From Sinonovacula constricta (taxonomy: Eukaryota; Mollusca; Bivalvia; Cardiida; Solecurtidae), in assembly GCA_007844125.1 (NCBI GenBank), contig CM017561.1, positions 23,641,547 through 23,705,546 on the forward strand: DNA of 64,000 nucleotides. Direction: 5' to 3'. Below the pieces are notes generated by a model. It did no database searches. It was not told where the DNA came from and saw nothing but the letters and a program-made list of their open reading frames with translations. Positions 48,681 to 62,330 of the stretch are shown in pieces. The position numbers and the translations under genes are program-made. Within the stretch, counting starts at the first letter, position 1. Every line of letters starts with the position of its first letter.

Positions 48681-49130
48681 TTATCAACAGAATTGTTTCT
48701 GTTCTGTTTACGTTGATATTGCATTACCACATTTAATTCTTTAGACCGTTGTTTAAAGGTGTAAACGACTCTTCCCTAAAATATGATAATTGGTATGTAT
48801 CAATTTAGGTACATGGCAAATCACAGACCCATTGAATACGGATAATAACGTTAAAATGACTGTCTGCAGTACTATAGCATATTTTTGTGCTACTTTTATT
48901 AAGGATGACCAATTTTTTCATGAACCAAAAGGTTGTATAATGAAAGCTATATAACCGTCTTTACCAAAATCTTCCTTGTTTAGAAATATGCAAATATGGG
49001 TACACAATAATCAGAGGCTACTGTTAAGGGCTGCGAATATGTACACAGACCAAAGTATGCGATATTTCTGTAATAAGTATGCAAACCGAGTTGAGCAGTA
49101 CAATTCTGGTAAATGCTTACGCAGAATGTC
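48681..49130. other. Spacer between array and RT remnant
   Basis: Degenerate; GAATACGGATAATAACGTTA near 48834 is a possible last repeat unit. No other feature. Confidence 0.4.
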
Positions 49131-50655
49131 ATCGTCAGAAGGTGTTTCGCCCCCTTAATCAGAACACCATCGGAAAGGTAGGGGCGGGTGAAGTGATCCG
49201 TTTCCACCCCGCCAGCATGGTTTGCCACGCTCTAACCAGAGCCAGCTGGAAGCCCTTTAAGCAGCTTTACCATGAGCACGGACTGCAGCCTTTCGGGCTT
49301 GTCACTTAAGGCCCGGTGCTCCTAGCATTTGCCATGTTGACCTTGATGGAAATCTACGACAGCCGACCTCCACATGTTTTCCATCCATTGTCTCTGCAGC
49401 GGTTTGCCTGGTTTGCCAATTCCTTTCTTCCCAGGGCACTGTGGGCACAACCAGTATCACTCGTTGGGATCCTTTGACAACAGAACAATGTCGATATGGC
49501 GATTTGTGTTGGTCACTTCCTCCGGAAACTTGAGCCTCTCCTTAAGGACTACCAGAAGTTCCCAACTATCTGATTCTCGATACTGGTAGGCGTTGTGTTC
49601 GACCGTTTCTTAGTCCCTTCTCTCACAAAGTTGATACGGTCTGGGCCTTTCATTCTCTTTGATCTCTTTTTCCTACTCTCCAATTCAAGGATGTGTGTCA
49701 GTTCTGTAAGGACCTTATCGTTGCACCACCTGTATCGTCCTTGAGTCAAAACGGTAGGACAACCAGACAGTATGTGACGCAGTGTGCGATAGGGTCATCT
49801 GACAGTTTCCATAGGTGGAGGTTGGCTGGAGTTGGCAAAAGATCGTGTACTAGACAAAGGAAAAAGCTTAACTGTAGTGGTTCATTAGCCCACAATTTCT
49901 GACACGTCCTCTCTGGTATCGAATTCCATTTTGTCCGATTTCCTTGCGAGCCTAACTTTACAGACTTAGCTGACATTGACTCCTCCTCTGCTCTCCATAT
50001 CTCTTTCTGCACCATGAACCGCTTCTCCATCTTCTTAGCTTATCGCCATCTTTGGTGCTGTCTAGTGCCCAGTCATTCTCTTCCCTTGTTTGTTGCCTGC
50101 TCCTAGCTTGATTGACAGGTCATTTCCTGCTTGATCTCACTTTTATGCCTACTCCACGGATCCTTTCGTCTGAAGAATTTAGTAGAGTCGGGAAGAGTCG
50201 GTCTTTACCTGCTTTAAATTCCTCTACCAGAAAGGTAGGCTAACGGGCAACTGAAGCTTGTGGGATTTGCTGAAGAAGCCCAAGCTTGTGAAGGACGTTG
50301 GTAATTGTCTGCTCTACCCTTTCAACGGTACTAATGTTAACTTCATTCTCCATTAATGGCCATATCGATCTGGGCAGAAGTCCGTGCTGGAATATCCAGT
50401 CTTTAAACTTTCCAGGAAGGTCTGACTTTTCAATTCTGCGCGGCCCCTATTCCGTCTGCTGTTGCAGCATGATTTTGCCGTCTGTAAGTGGGGAGTCAAA
50501 CCACTTCCCTTGACATTTAACTGGATTGTCCGTTAACGAAGGAATCTCTTCCCCTTGGATTACAAGCTCGAAACTGTATGTGGTTGTCCCCTTTCGAACA
50601 ACCAATCGCCTTGACTTCATTGGTTTAAACTGCATCCTAGTCCATGTACAAATAA
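49130..50655 (-). pseudogene. Decayed reverse-transcriptase C-terminal region
   Basis: Read right to left on the minus strand: WTRMQFKPMKSRRLVVRKG, VIQGEEIPSLTDNPVKCQGK W, LPGKFKDWIFQHGLLPRSIW PL, TLRHILSGCPTVLTQGRYRW then NDKVLTELTHIL, and near the end GWKTC, VEVGCRRFPSR and RASSWLWLERGKPCW. These are consecutive landmarks of an invertebrate RT family (post-palm to C terminus), separated by stops and frameshifts. The catalytic palm is absent: the right end stops at the array junction at about 50652. GC-rich relative to its flanks. Inactive. Confidence 0.72.
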
Positions 50656-51060
50656 TAGCATTGCATCAAAGTAAACAAGAACAACGTTCATATCCGTACT
50701 CCTCTATGACCACCGATATGAACTCTGGAGCGGCTATATTTATTTGAAATAAATTAAAACATGATGATATTACATGAGAGTTTACATAATTATTACAAAC
50801 AATGCTCTAGTTTGCAGTTTCGGTGTTCATATCCGTACCCTTAGTGCCCACGGATATAGAAATAAAGATATATACATAAAGATCTGTATTTTGAATTATT
50901 TTTATTTAAATATTAAAATACGTAAACAAACTTATTTCATGTACCACCAAATACATTACAGAACATCTAAACGCAGAAAATATCTAAAGAAAGACTCGTA
51001 AATATTGATTTTTAAATTCATGTCTGTACTCCAGATTCATATCCGCGGATCACCGACGGC
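50652..51060. repeat. Palindrome-bearing repeat, inverted right arm, about 2 units
   Basis: GTTCATATCCGTACTCCTCT ATG...CGATATGAAC (50686-50725) and GTTCATATCCGTACCCTTAG (50824 on) are the 34650-35850 units in inverse, including the TTACTTTGATGCAATGCTAT T word at the RT junction. Confidence 0.82.
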
Positions 51061-52949
51061 GATAACTAAAATCAAGTTGGCAAGCAAATACGCTGGTTCG
51101 CATTTCCAGCAAGCAGCAAGCATTTGTAGCAAGCATCTAGGGTAGCAAAACAAATTTCATTCCAGCAAGCAATAAGTCCAGATTCGGGATGAAATCAATA
51201 ACGCTTTGATGATCGTGCATTTTTTTTTTAATTTACTAATTGAATGGTTAAAGTATAAATATATGTGTTCTATATATTTTTTCCTTGTGATTGTTGTTCT
51301 AATGTTGATCATCTAAATTAAATACGAAAAAATAATAATAATTGAGACTTAAAATATTTTGTAATATAGTAGTTGAAATAGACGGGTTATCGTATATTAA
51401 CCACCAGGTACACAAAATTCACCTACATTAAATGATTGTGACGCATTTTCTGTGCATGTTTTTGGTATAAAATTTAGCCTTAATTCTAAAGCCGAAAAAC
51501 TTTTAGATCTAGCTCTTTCTTATATTTAATTTATTTGCTATCAAAGTTATTAAAACACTGATTATCTTATTGCAACACTGATTTTAAGGCCGGTCTCTCC
51601 TATATATAAGGAATGCGACGAATTCGTTTTGTATCTATTAATTGGTAAAAAAGCGATCTTTAGTTTTGTTTTTAAGATTCCCACGACGTCGAAATATAAG
51701 AAAGTTTACGCAACATTTCATATGCATTTGTTAAAAGAATAAGAGCTTCCAATTTACTTTTTATGGCAACTATTTTATATACATGATCAAATCCTACCTT
51801 ATTGCTTTTTATGTGTACCTGGCTGTTCAATAAATCACACAGAAATGATCCTATTAATTGTATTAATATTCTTTGAAAGGATTTCCATGTAGCAGTATCC
51901 TGACAGTTAAACATATTGAGCTCTTCGGCCCCAGTTTGCCCTCTCCACACCGTAACCCTCTCACCACCCAACTAATTTATGGCCCTCTTATCAACTGATG
52001 AAAGTCCACAGGGAATCTTGTGATTGAGTTCTGAGATAAGGAACTCTGAGATTAGGAATATATTTTATTTTGGTATCTTGCAATGCGGTCGGACGTGCTC
52101 GTTACTCAATATGCTAGTTGTTATTTGGTGATGTATTTGTTTTGCTGCGGTTCCTGCTGCTTCGGCTTTTACTGCTGCTGATGTTTATGCAAGACCAGTC
52201 TCTAGAGCATTTTACATTCTAAAAATCAGCTACATTCGATACGCAGAATAAACATCATGTTTTATTTTTTATGAATGCGATTCACATTAGAATTGTATAC
52301 TTAACAATCAATATTGTAGGGACATTTTTAGTGTCCGTCTATGTAGAATATTTATATTGTTTGCTGGAATATGTTAGCAGCACAAAGTACAAAATCATTT
52401 ATAATTGTCATCTTTCGCTTATATTTTTGTTACAATCTCTAGTATAAAACTTGATTATAACACTTGTGCTACTGTTGTGTAAAATGAATAAACAAATATG
52501 GTGTATAGCGTGAAAGAAGCTACAATCATATTACACACAAGCGGTTGTAGATGCTACGGGTGGATAAGGCTGATCTATTATCTAAAGTTATTCAGAGCAT
52601 AACCACATCAATAATCACTGTAAAGTTTGTTTGAACTACTAACGTCATCAGCTTATCTGTTTATAGGATATAAAAGCACTGCACAATATTTAACAGTAGA
52701 AAACTTACAAATATACATTGTACATAACATTGTATGTTCGTCTCATGTTATTTTTCTTTTTCAAATATGTAAACTGCTTATTGTAAAAATGCATAAATAA
52801 AAATCCAAACCATTCAAATTTGTGTTTGTTCTTTTGTTTTGTTCTTTATATAAACTGCAATAATAGAAATAAATACAATATAAATACATGCAAGGAATGG
52901 ACAATGTATGTTTTGAAAGAAAATATACGGACATAATAGGAAAATTTAA
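51061..52949. other. AT-rich DNA with one unrecognised ORF
   Basis: A minus-strand ORF at 51672-51971 (99 codons, MGGERVTVWRGQTGAEELNM...) belongs to no family I recognise and lacks supporting context. Small AGCAAGCA-rich patch at 51085-51175. Nothing else seen. Confidence 0.4.
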
Positions 52950-55900
52950 CAACTACATCATAGCGTGGGAATGACATATAGAAATATGCATTCGAAAACA
53001 GAAGTCAGATATAGAAAATCACAAAAAATAGCAAATACGGGGAAGATTCGATAGGATTCTGTAACTCACAAAAGAAATGCAAAACAACAACAAAGCAACA
53101 ACAAAAAACAACACCTTTATATTTAAAAAGCCAGACAGTTTGGCCAAACGAAAAAATGCATCGACAAAGAAATAAATTGAGAGTGGCAAAACTAATTCAC
53201 TTTACGGAAAAAACATGTTGGATACCGTAAAACCATAAAAGCTTCACATCAGGTGGATATATTTCGAAAACTATAACTACTGTAGCTAGAAGATAACATA
53301 TGAGTATATGCGGTCGGAAACAGACGTCGTCGCATATTATTAAATCACAGATAATTTCAAGTATCACTGAAAGTCGCTTATTATTAAAAGGAAATATGCG
53401 CCTCTTACAGGTAATGTGACGCAGAACAATACAATCAATGAACAAAACATATTCACCTAATGAAAATATGCAATAACTAAACCCCAGCTTGCGTTCGACA
53501 TAAAACAATCTGAGATCAATGAGATACGTCGGAGACAGTAAAAGCGCACAGACCGGCAAGTAATATTATGTACAATGTATATCTGACTTAGCGCGGTGCC
53601 TCTCACAGGAAATGTGACACCCTTAACGATATATGTTTGTATACAACATATTTATATCTAAAATAAAATGGTAACAACAATAGCCTAGCCAGGGAATGAC
53701 ATGAGAAAATATGCGATCGAAAACAAACGTCAAATACATAAAATAAAAGAAAATTAATTTTTTGAATTGTTTGGGAAAGTTCTCATTGCATGTCACAGGA
53801 AATGAGACGCAATGAAGTATAAAAGTTTTTCAACAAGATAGATTTACAGTTTACATCAAAGACAGCTAAAAAAAAAGGAAAACTAAGCTAACATGTGTAG
53901 ATTTTACAAAATCCTGTGGATTAAAAAAGGGAATGTTACGAAACACACAATACATGTTTATCAACACGATATGTTGCCGTAATGGAAAAGGGCAACAACA
54001 ACACTCTAGCTTGGGGATGACATAAGCATATCTCTGATCGAAAAGAGACGTTAGTTAGAATGAAGATACAGAAAGTTACCATTAAAAGTCTGGTATATTT
54101 CAATGGTCCCTGTGTCACTCACAAGGAAAGTGACGCAATTAACTGTACATGTATGCAAACAACAATAAAATAGCTAATGAAAAAAACGCAGCAACAATAC
54201 CCAAGCTAGGGGATGACATATAGTAATAGCCGGTCAAAAACAGACGTCAGTAACAGTAAAGTCACAGAAAATTACATTGAAAATAGAATATAATTGACAG
54301 ACCCTTGTGCATTGTACAAGGAATGTGATGCAATTAACTATACATATTTGTTAAAAGCGAACATAGACTTTATGAAAATATGCAACAAGGATACCCTAGC
54401 TTGGGGAGGACATAACAACATATGCAATCAAAGCAGACGTCACAGTCAGTAAATTCACAGCCTGGAAGCCGAGTATGTTCGTATTGACGGTACTTAGTGC
54501 CTCTTACAGGGAATGTGACGCAATGAAGGATACATGTTTATAACAAGACGAATGGAACTAGTAGAAAAATGGAACATAAATAATCTATCAAGGGGGTGAC
54601 ATGAAGAAATACCCGATCGAACAATTACGTCAGAGACAGCTAAAATAACAGAAAACTAAGCTAACATGTGTAGATTTGACAAAGTTCTGTGGGTTAAAAC
54701 AGGTAATGTGACACAATACACAATGCATGTTCATCGACACGTCATTATGCCGTAACGAAAAAGGGTAACAACAACACTCTAGCTTGGGGATGAAATGAGC
54801 ATATCTCCAATTGAAAAAAAACGTCAACTACAAAATTTTGCAATAAAACAGTATATAATTGACCGAGCATTGTGGCTTGTACAAGGAATGTGACGCAATA
54901 AACTATACATATTTGTTTAAAGAAAACATACACATTATGAAAATATGCAACAGGGATACCCTAGCTTGGGGACGACATAACGAAATCAGCAATCAAAAAA
55001 GACGTCCAAGTCAGTAAATTCACAGCTAATTAGCCTGGAAGCCGAGTATGTTTATATTGTCGAGACACAGTGCCTCTTACAGGGAATGTGACGCAATGAA
55101 CGATATAACTTAATACACAAGACGAATTAAACTAACAGAAAAATACAAAATAAATATTCTAGCTAGGGGATGACATGAAGAAATACTCGATCGAAGAATG
55201 ACGTCATAGACAGCTAAAATAACGGAAAACTAAGCTAACACGTGTAGATTTGACATCAATCTGTGGATTAAAAGAGGGAATGTGACACAACACACAATAC
55301 ATGTTTATCAACACGACATGTTGCCATAATGGAAAAGCGCAACAACAACACTCTAGCTTGGGGATGACATAAGCATATCTCTGATTGAAAACAGACGTCA
55401 ATTAAACTGAAGAAAAAGAAAGTTATCATAAAAGTCCGGTATATTTTAAAGGACGCTGTGTCCCATACAAGGAATGTGACGCAATTATCTATACATGTTT
55501 GCAAACAACATTAAAATAGCTAATAAAAAACGCAGCAACAATACCCAAGCTAGGGGGTGACATAGAGTAATAGCCGGTCAACAACAGACGTCAGTAACAG
55601 TAAAGTCACAGAAAATTACACTGAAAATAGGATATAATTGACAGACCCTTGGGGCTTGTACAGGGAATGTGACGCAATAAACTATACATATTTGTTGAAA
55701 GGAAACATAGACTTTATGAAAATATGCAACAAGGATACCCTAGCTTGGGGAGGACATAACGAAATCTGCAATAAAAAAAGACGTCCAAGTCAGTAAATTC
55801 ACAGCAAATTAGCCTGGAAGCCGAGTATGTTTATATTGTCGGGACACAGTGCCTCTTACAGGGAATGTGACGCAATGAACGATATAACTTAATACACAAG

Positions 55901-58900
55901 ACGAATTAAACTAACAGAAAAATACAAAATAAATATTCTAGCTAGGGGATGACATGAAGAAATACTCGATCGAATAATGACGTCATATACAGCTAAAATA
56001 ACGGAAAACTAAGCAAACATGTGTAGATTTTACATAAATCTGTGGATTTAAAAAGGGAATGTGACACAATGCACAACACATGTTTATCAACACGACATGT
56101 TGCCATAATGGAAAAAGGCAACATCAACACTCCAGCTTGGGGATGACATAAGCATATCTCTGATTGAAAACAGACGTCAGTTAAAATGAAGAAAAAGAAA
56201 GTTATCATAAAAGTCCGGTATATTTTAATGGTCAATGTGTCCCATACAAGGAATGTGACGCAATAATCTATACATGTTTGCAAACAACATTAAAATAGCT
56301 AATGAAAAAACGCAGCAACAATACCCAAGCTAGGGGATGACATAGAGTAATAGCCGGTCAACAACAGACGTCAGTAACAGTAAAGTCACAGAAAATTACA
56401 CTGAAAATAGGATATAATTGACATACTCTTGGGCCTTGTACAGGGAATGTGACGCAATAAGCTATACATATTTATTGAAAGGAAACATAGACTTTATGAA
56501 AATATGCAACAAGGATACCCTAGCTTGGGGAGGACATAACGAAATCTGCAATCAAAAAAGACGTCCAAGTCAGTAAATTCACAGCAAATTAGCAAGGAAG
56601 CCGAGTATGTTTATATTGTCGGGACACAGTGCCTCTTACAGGGAATGTGACGCAATGAACGATATAACTTAATACACAAGACGAATTAAACTAACAGAAA
56701 AATACAAAATAAATATTCTAGCTAGGGGATGACATGAAGAAATACTCGATCGAAGAATGACGTCATAGACAGCTAAAATAACGGAAAACTAAGCTAACAC
56801 GTGTAGATTTGACATCAATCTGTGGATTAAAAGAGGGAATGTGACACAACACACAATACATGTTTATCAACACGACATATTGCCATAATGGAAAAGCGCA
56901 ACAACAACACTCTAGCTTGGGGATGACATAAGCATATCTCTGATTGAAACAGACGTCAATTAAAATGAAGGAAAAGAAAGTAATCATAAAAATGCGGTAT
57001 ATTTTAATGGTCCCTGTGTTCCATACAAGGAATGTGACGCAATTATCTATACATGTTTGCAAACAACATTAAAACAGCTAATGAAAAAACGCAGCAACAA
57101 TACCCAAGCTAGGGGATGACATAGAGTAATAGCCGGTCAACAACAGACGTCAGTAACAGTAAAGTCACAGAAAATTACACTGAAAATAGGATATAATTGA
57201 CATACTCTTGGGCCTTGTACAGGGAATGTGACGCAATAAACTATACATATTTGTTGAAAGGAAACATAGACTTTATGAAAATATGCAACAAGGATACCCT
57301 AGCTTGGGGAGGACATAACGAAATCTCCAATCAAAAAAGACTTCCAAGTCAGTAAATTCACAGCAAATTAGCCTGGAAGCCGAGTATGTTTATATTGTCG
57401 GGACACAGTGCCTCTTACAGGGAATGTGACGCAATGAACGATATAACTTAATTCACAAGACAAATCAAACTAACAGAAAAATACAAAATAAATATTCTAG
57501 CTAGGGGATGACATGAAGAAATACTCGATCGAATAATGACGTCATATACAGCTAAAATAACGGAAAACTAAGCACACATGTGTAGATTTTACATAAATCT
57601 GTGGATTTAAAAAGGGAATGTGACACAACGCACAACACATGTTTATCAACACGACATGTTGCCATAATGGAAAAAGGCAACATCAACACTCTAGCTTGGG
57701 GATGACATAAGCATATCTCTGATTGAAAACAGACGTCAATTAAAATGAAGAAAAAGAAAGTTATCATAAAAGTCCGGTATATTTTAATGGTCCCTGTGTC
57801 CCATACAAGGAATGTGACGCAATTATCTATACATGTTTGCAAACAACATTAAAACAGCTAATAAAAACACGCAGCAACAATACCCAAGCTAGGGGATGAC
57901 ATAGAGTAATAGCCGGTCAACAACAGACGTCAGTAACAGTAAAGTCACAGAAAATTACACTGAAAATAGGATATAATTGACAGACCCTTGGACCTTGTAC
58001 AGGGAATGTGACGCAATAAACTATACATATTTATTGAAAGGAAACATAGACTTTATGAAAATATGCAACAAGGATACCCTAGCTTGGGGAGGACATAACG
58101 AAATCTGCAATCAGAAAAGACGTCCAAGTCAGTAAATTCACAGCAAATTAGCCTGGAAGCCGAGTATGTTTATATTGTCGAGACACAGTGCCTCTTACAG
58201 GGAATGTGACGCAATGAACGATATAACTTAATACACAAGACGAATTAAACTAACAGAAAAATACAAAATAAATATTCTAGCTAGGGGATGACATGAAGAA
58301 ATACTCGATCGAAGAATGACGTCATAGACAGCTAAAATAACGGAAAACTAAGCTAACACGTGTAGATTTGACATCAATCTGTGGATTAAAAGAGGGAATG
58401 TGACACAACACACAATACATGTTTATCAACACGACATGTTGCCATAATGGAAAAGCGCAACAACAACACTCTAGCTTGGGGATGACATAAGCATATCTCT
58501 GATTGAAAACAGACGTCAATTAAACTGAAGAAAAAGAAAGTTATCATAAAAGTCCGGTATATTTTAAAGGACCCTGTGTCCCATACAAGGAATGTGACGC
58601 AATTATCTATACATGTTTGCAAACAACATTAAAATAGCTAATGAAAAAACGCAGCAACAATACCCAAGCTAGGGGGTGACATAGAGTAATAGCCGGTCAA
58701 CAACAGACGTCAGTAACAGTAAAGTCACAGAAAATTACACTGAAAATAGGATATAATTTACAGACCCTTGGGCCTTGTACAGGGAATGTGACGCAATAAA
58801 CTATACATATTTGTTAAAAGGAAACATAGACTTTATGAAAATATGCAACAAATATACCCTAGCTTGGGGAGGACATAACGAAATCTGCAATCAAAAAAGA

Positions 58901-61325
58901 CGTCCAAGTCAGTAAATTCACAGCAAATTAGCATGGAAGCCGAGTATGTTTATATTGTCGGGACACAGTGCCTCTTACAGGGAATGTGACGCAATGAACG
59001 ATATATGTTTATACACAAGACGAATCGAACTAACAGAAAAATTCAAAATAAATATTCTAGCTAGGGGATGACATGAAGAAATACTCGATCGAAGAATGAC
59101 GTCATAGACAGCTAAAATAACGGAAAACTAAGCAAACATGTGTAGATTTTACATAAATCTGTGGATTTAAAAAGGGAATGTGACACAACGCACAACACAT
59201 GTTTATCAACACGACATGTTGCCAAAATGGAAAAGGGCAACATCTACACTCTAGCTTGTGGATGACATAAGCATATCTCCGATCGAAAACAGACGTCAAT
59301 TAAAATGAAAAGACAGAAAGTTACCGTAAACGTCTGCTTTAGTTGAATTGTCCCTGTGTCGCTCACAAGGAATGTGACGCAACCAACTACATATGTATGT
59401 TAACAAATATAAAATAGGTAATGCAAAACCACATCAATATTACCCAAGCTTGGGTATGGCATAGGGTAATAGCCGGTCAACAACAGACGTCTGTAACAGT
59501 AATATCATACAAAATTACACTAAAAACGATATAACTGGCAGACTATTGTGCATCGTACAGGGAATGTGACGCAAAAAAAACTATACGTGTTTATTAGATG
59601 AACAAGTAGTCCTCATGAAATTATGCAGCAAGGATACCCTAGCTAGGGGATTAGATAACGAAATATGCAATCATGAGATTCTGTGTCTCTTACAGGGAAT
59701 GTGACGCAGTGAACGATATACGTTTATACACAAGACGAATGGAACTGATAGAAAAATGCACCATATATATTCTACCCAGGGAATGATATGAAGAAATACT
59801 CCATTGAACATAGACGTCATTGACAACTAAAATGACGGAAAACTAAGTTCACATGTTTACATCTGACTGGATTATGCGGATTTAAAAAAGGGAATGCATA
59901 TTTATCAATACGACATGTTGCCGTATTGGAAAAGGGTAACAACAATACGCTGGCTTTGAGATGTCATAAGCAAATCTCCGATCGATGACAGACGTCAAGA
60001 ATTTCTGTAAAAGTCAGGTGCCCTTGGCGTTACTCACAAGAAATGTGACACATTTTACTATATGTTTGCAAATGAAATTAAAATAGCTAATGTACAAATA
60101 CAGCAACACTACCCAAGCTAAGTGTTGGGATAAAGCACAAGACGGTCAACAACAGACGTCAGCAACAGTAAAATTAAAGAAAATTACAATAAACATAATA
60201 TAATTGAATACCCTTGTGCCTCCTACAGGGAACTTTGCGCAATAAACGATACCTATTTCTAAGGTAAATATGTCCCTGAAAAATATGCATCAATGATACC
60301 CTAGCTTGGGGATGACATGACGAAATATGCAATAATAGAAAGACGTCAATGTCGGTAAAATCAGAGAAATTTAGCCTGGAAACCAGATGTGTAATATTGA
60401 CGGTACTTTGTATCACTTACAGGGCATGTGACGCAGTGAACGTAATATCTTTATACACAACCCGATTTGAACTATTAGCAAAATGCAACATCAACAATGT
60501 AGCTAGGGGATGTCATGAGGGAAATATAGATAAAACATAGATGTCATAGATACCTAAAATAATAGGAAACTAAACTTAAATGTACATCCTTGATAGCATT
60601 ATTTGAGTAAGAAAGGGAATATGACACATGAAACAGTATAAGTTTATAAAAACTACATGTTGCCGTAATGGAAAAGGCAAACAGCACAACTCTAGCTTGA
60701 TAATGACTTAAGCAAATTGCCGATCAAAAACAGACGTCAATTACAGTTAATGCACATAAAGATACCGTAAAATATCCGATATATAAATGAATGGTCTCTG
60801 TGTCATTCACAAGGAACGTGACGCAACAAACTATACTATTTATTCAGAGGACAACATAACCCTTATGAAAATGTGCAAAAAGGATATGCAATCAAAAAAT
60901 CGTCAAACTCAGTAAAATCACATAAATTAGTCTGGAAGACGGGTAAGGTAATTCTGACGGTACTCAGTGTCACTTACAGGGAATGTTATGGAATGAGCGA
61001 TGTATGTTTATAAATGAAAAATGCAACATCAATTATGTTTTAGGAGTTGATTGGAAGAGAAATTCGGTGGAAAATAGGCGTTATGGACAGATAACGGAAA
61101 AAATAGCTAAAATGTGTATTTTCATTCTGTAAGTTGAAAAGGGAATGAGACACAACAAACAGTATATGTTTATTAAAACTGAAGGTTGCTGTTATGGAAA
61201 ATTGAAACAACACATGGTATGAAATGAGCAAATGTCCGCTCAGAGGACTTCAATTACCACTGCGACTGAGAAAGCTACAGTAAAAAACCCTATACATTTG
61301 AATGGTCTCTGTATTATTCATAAGG

Positions 61326-61391
<66 letters not shown>

Positions 61392-61396
61392 CAGAT

Positions 61397-61458
<62 letters not shown>

Positions 61459-61875
61459 CAGAGACAGAGAGAGAGGGAGAGGGAGATAGAGAGAGAGAGA
61501 TAGAGAGAGAGTAAAATCACACAGAAAATTACACTAAAATATGTTACTATTTACAGACCCTTATGCCTCATACAAGCGGATGTGACACAATAACTATACA
61601 TATATGTTGAGAAAAAAAATGGTCCTTATGAAAATCTGCAACAAGTAAACCCTAACTTGGGGAAGACATAAAAAAGTATGCATAGACACCAAACTCAGTA
61701 ATATCATAGAAAAGCCCGGTAATATGAAGAACACAATGGTTACTGCATTTTACTGAAAATTAGTCTGGAAGTCGGGTATATTTGTATTGGCGGAACTCTG
61801 TGTCTCACAAGAGTAAAAATAAATAGCTTGAGGATGACATGAAGACATATTCGATCGAAGATAGACTTCACAGAC
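52950..61875. repeat. About 195-bp repeat array with 780- and 1559-bp higher-order units
   Basis: About 45 units, each with three boxes: CTAGCTWGGGGATGACATA, a GACGTCA box, and GGGAATGTGACGCAAT. Four unit types make a block of about 780 bp; two block types alternate, giving an exact 1559-base super-period (CGTCATAG at 55202, 56761, 58320; CGTCATAT at 55981 and 57540). The centre (54.6-59.3 kb) is nearly uniform; both flanks are diverged. Repeated minus-strand ORFs of 60-100 codons follow the period and are not genes. Confidence 0.95.
61329..61512. repeat. GA / GACA microsatellite
   Basis: (GA)n runs with interspersed GACAGA words for about 180 bases inside the 195-bp array. Low-complexity ORFs on both strands (RERERE, SLSLSL) are artefacts. 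Confidence 0.97.
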
Positions 61876-61879
61876 AAAT

Positions 61880-62330
61880 GATGAAGGATACATGGTCACT
61901 GCCATTTACTGAGGTCTTGAGCTGAGAAACTATCCGGAGAATTTCGATACTGCATGCCCAGGAACTCTCCGCTGGCCTGGATGGCAGATTGGTAGTGATG
62001 ATCGGACATTACCCCTCAGTAAAAGGCCTCCAGCTCTCTTGATCTCATTTGCTCCATACCCAGATGGATGTCGTGTAAGCTGCCAGGTTCAAGGTTGTAG
62101 GCTAAATATTTCCTGTCCTTTCCAACAATCCCACACGGATTGGGCGGGAATCCACGGCATCCTACTTTAAATGGGCAAAGCTAGGGTCTTCCATCATTGT
62201 TCACGTGATTTCTGGAGGTCTGTCCACTTCTTTCTCTTGGTCTCATTCTCAATGTCACATCTTTCAACCCACTTCACGGTGAGTTCATCACGACCATCAC
62301 AAGCTTTTCTTGGTTAATATTATTTTAATC
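61880..62330 (-). pseudogene. RT C-terminal remnant between opposed arrays
   Basis: Minus strand reads RKKWTDLQKSREQ-stop-WKTLALPI, VGCRGFPPNPCGIVGKDRK and LGMEQMRSRELEAFY-stop. The KWxDLQxxxREQxWKT and VGCRGF landmarks match the C terminus of the RT family decayed at 49130-50655 (GWKTC, VEVGCRRF). Stops and a frameshift; no catalytic part. Confidence 0.5.

Noticed and set aside
34650..51060. A single 16-kb transposon bounded by the 35-kb and 51-kb inverted arrays and carrying YOD1
   Set aside because: The 47.3-kb array and separate RT remnants make two independent copies more likely, and YOD1 is a normal host gene with no cargo signs.
51672..51971. 99-codon ORF as a gene
   Set aside because: No recognisable family, splice context or codon evidence; kept only as a note.
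55204..59299. Family of repeated minus-strand ORFs (60-100 codons) as a tandem gene cluster
   Set aside because: Positions track the 1559-bp satellite period and there are frameshifts between copies; no conserved protein features.
61314..61520. RERERE/SLSLSL low-complexity ORFs
   Set aside because: Pure GA/GACA microsatellite.
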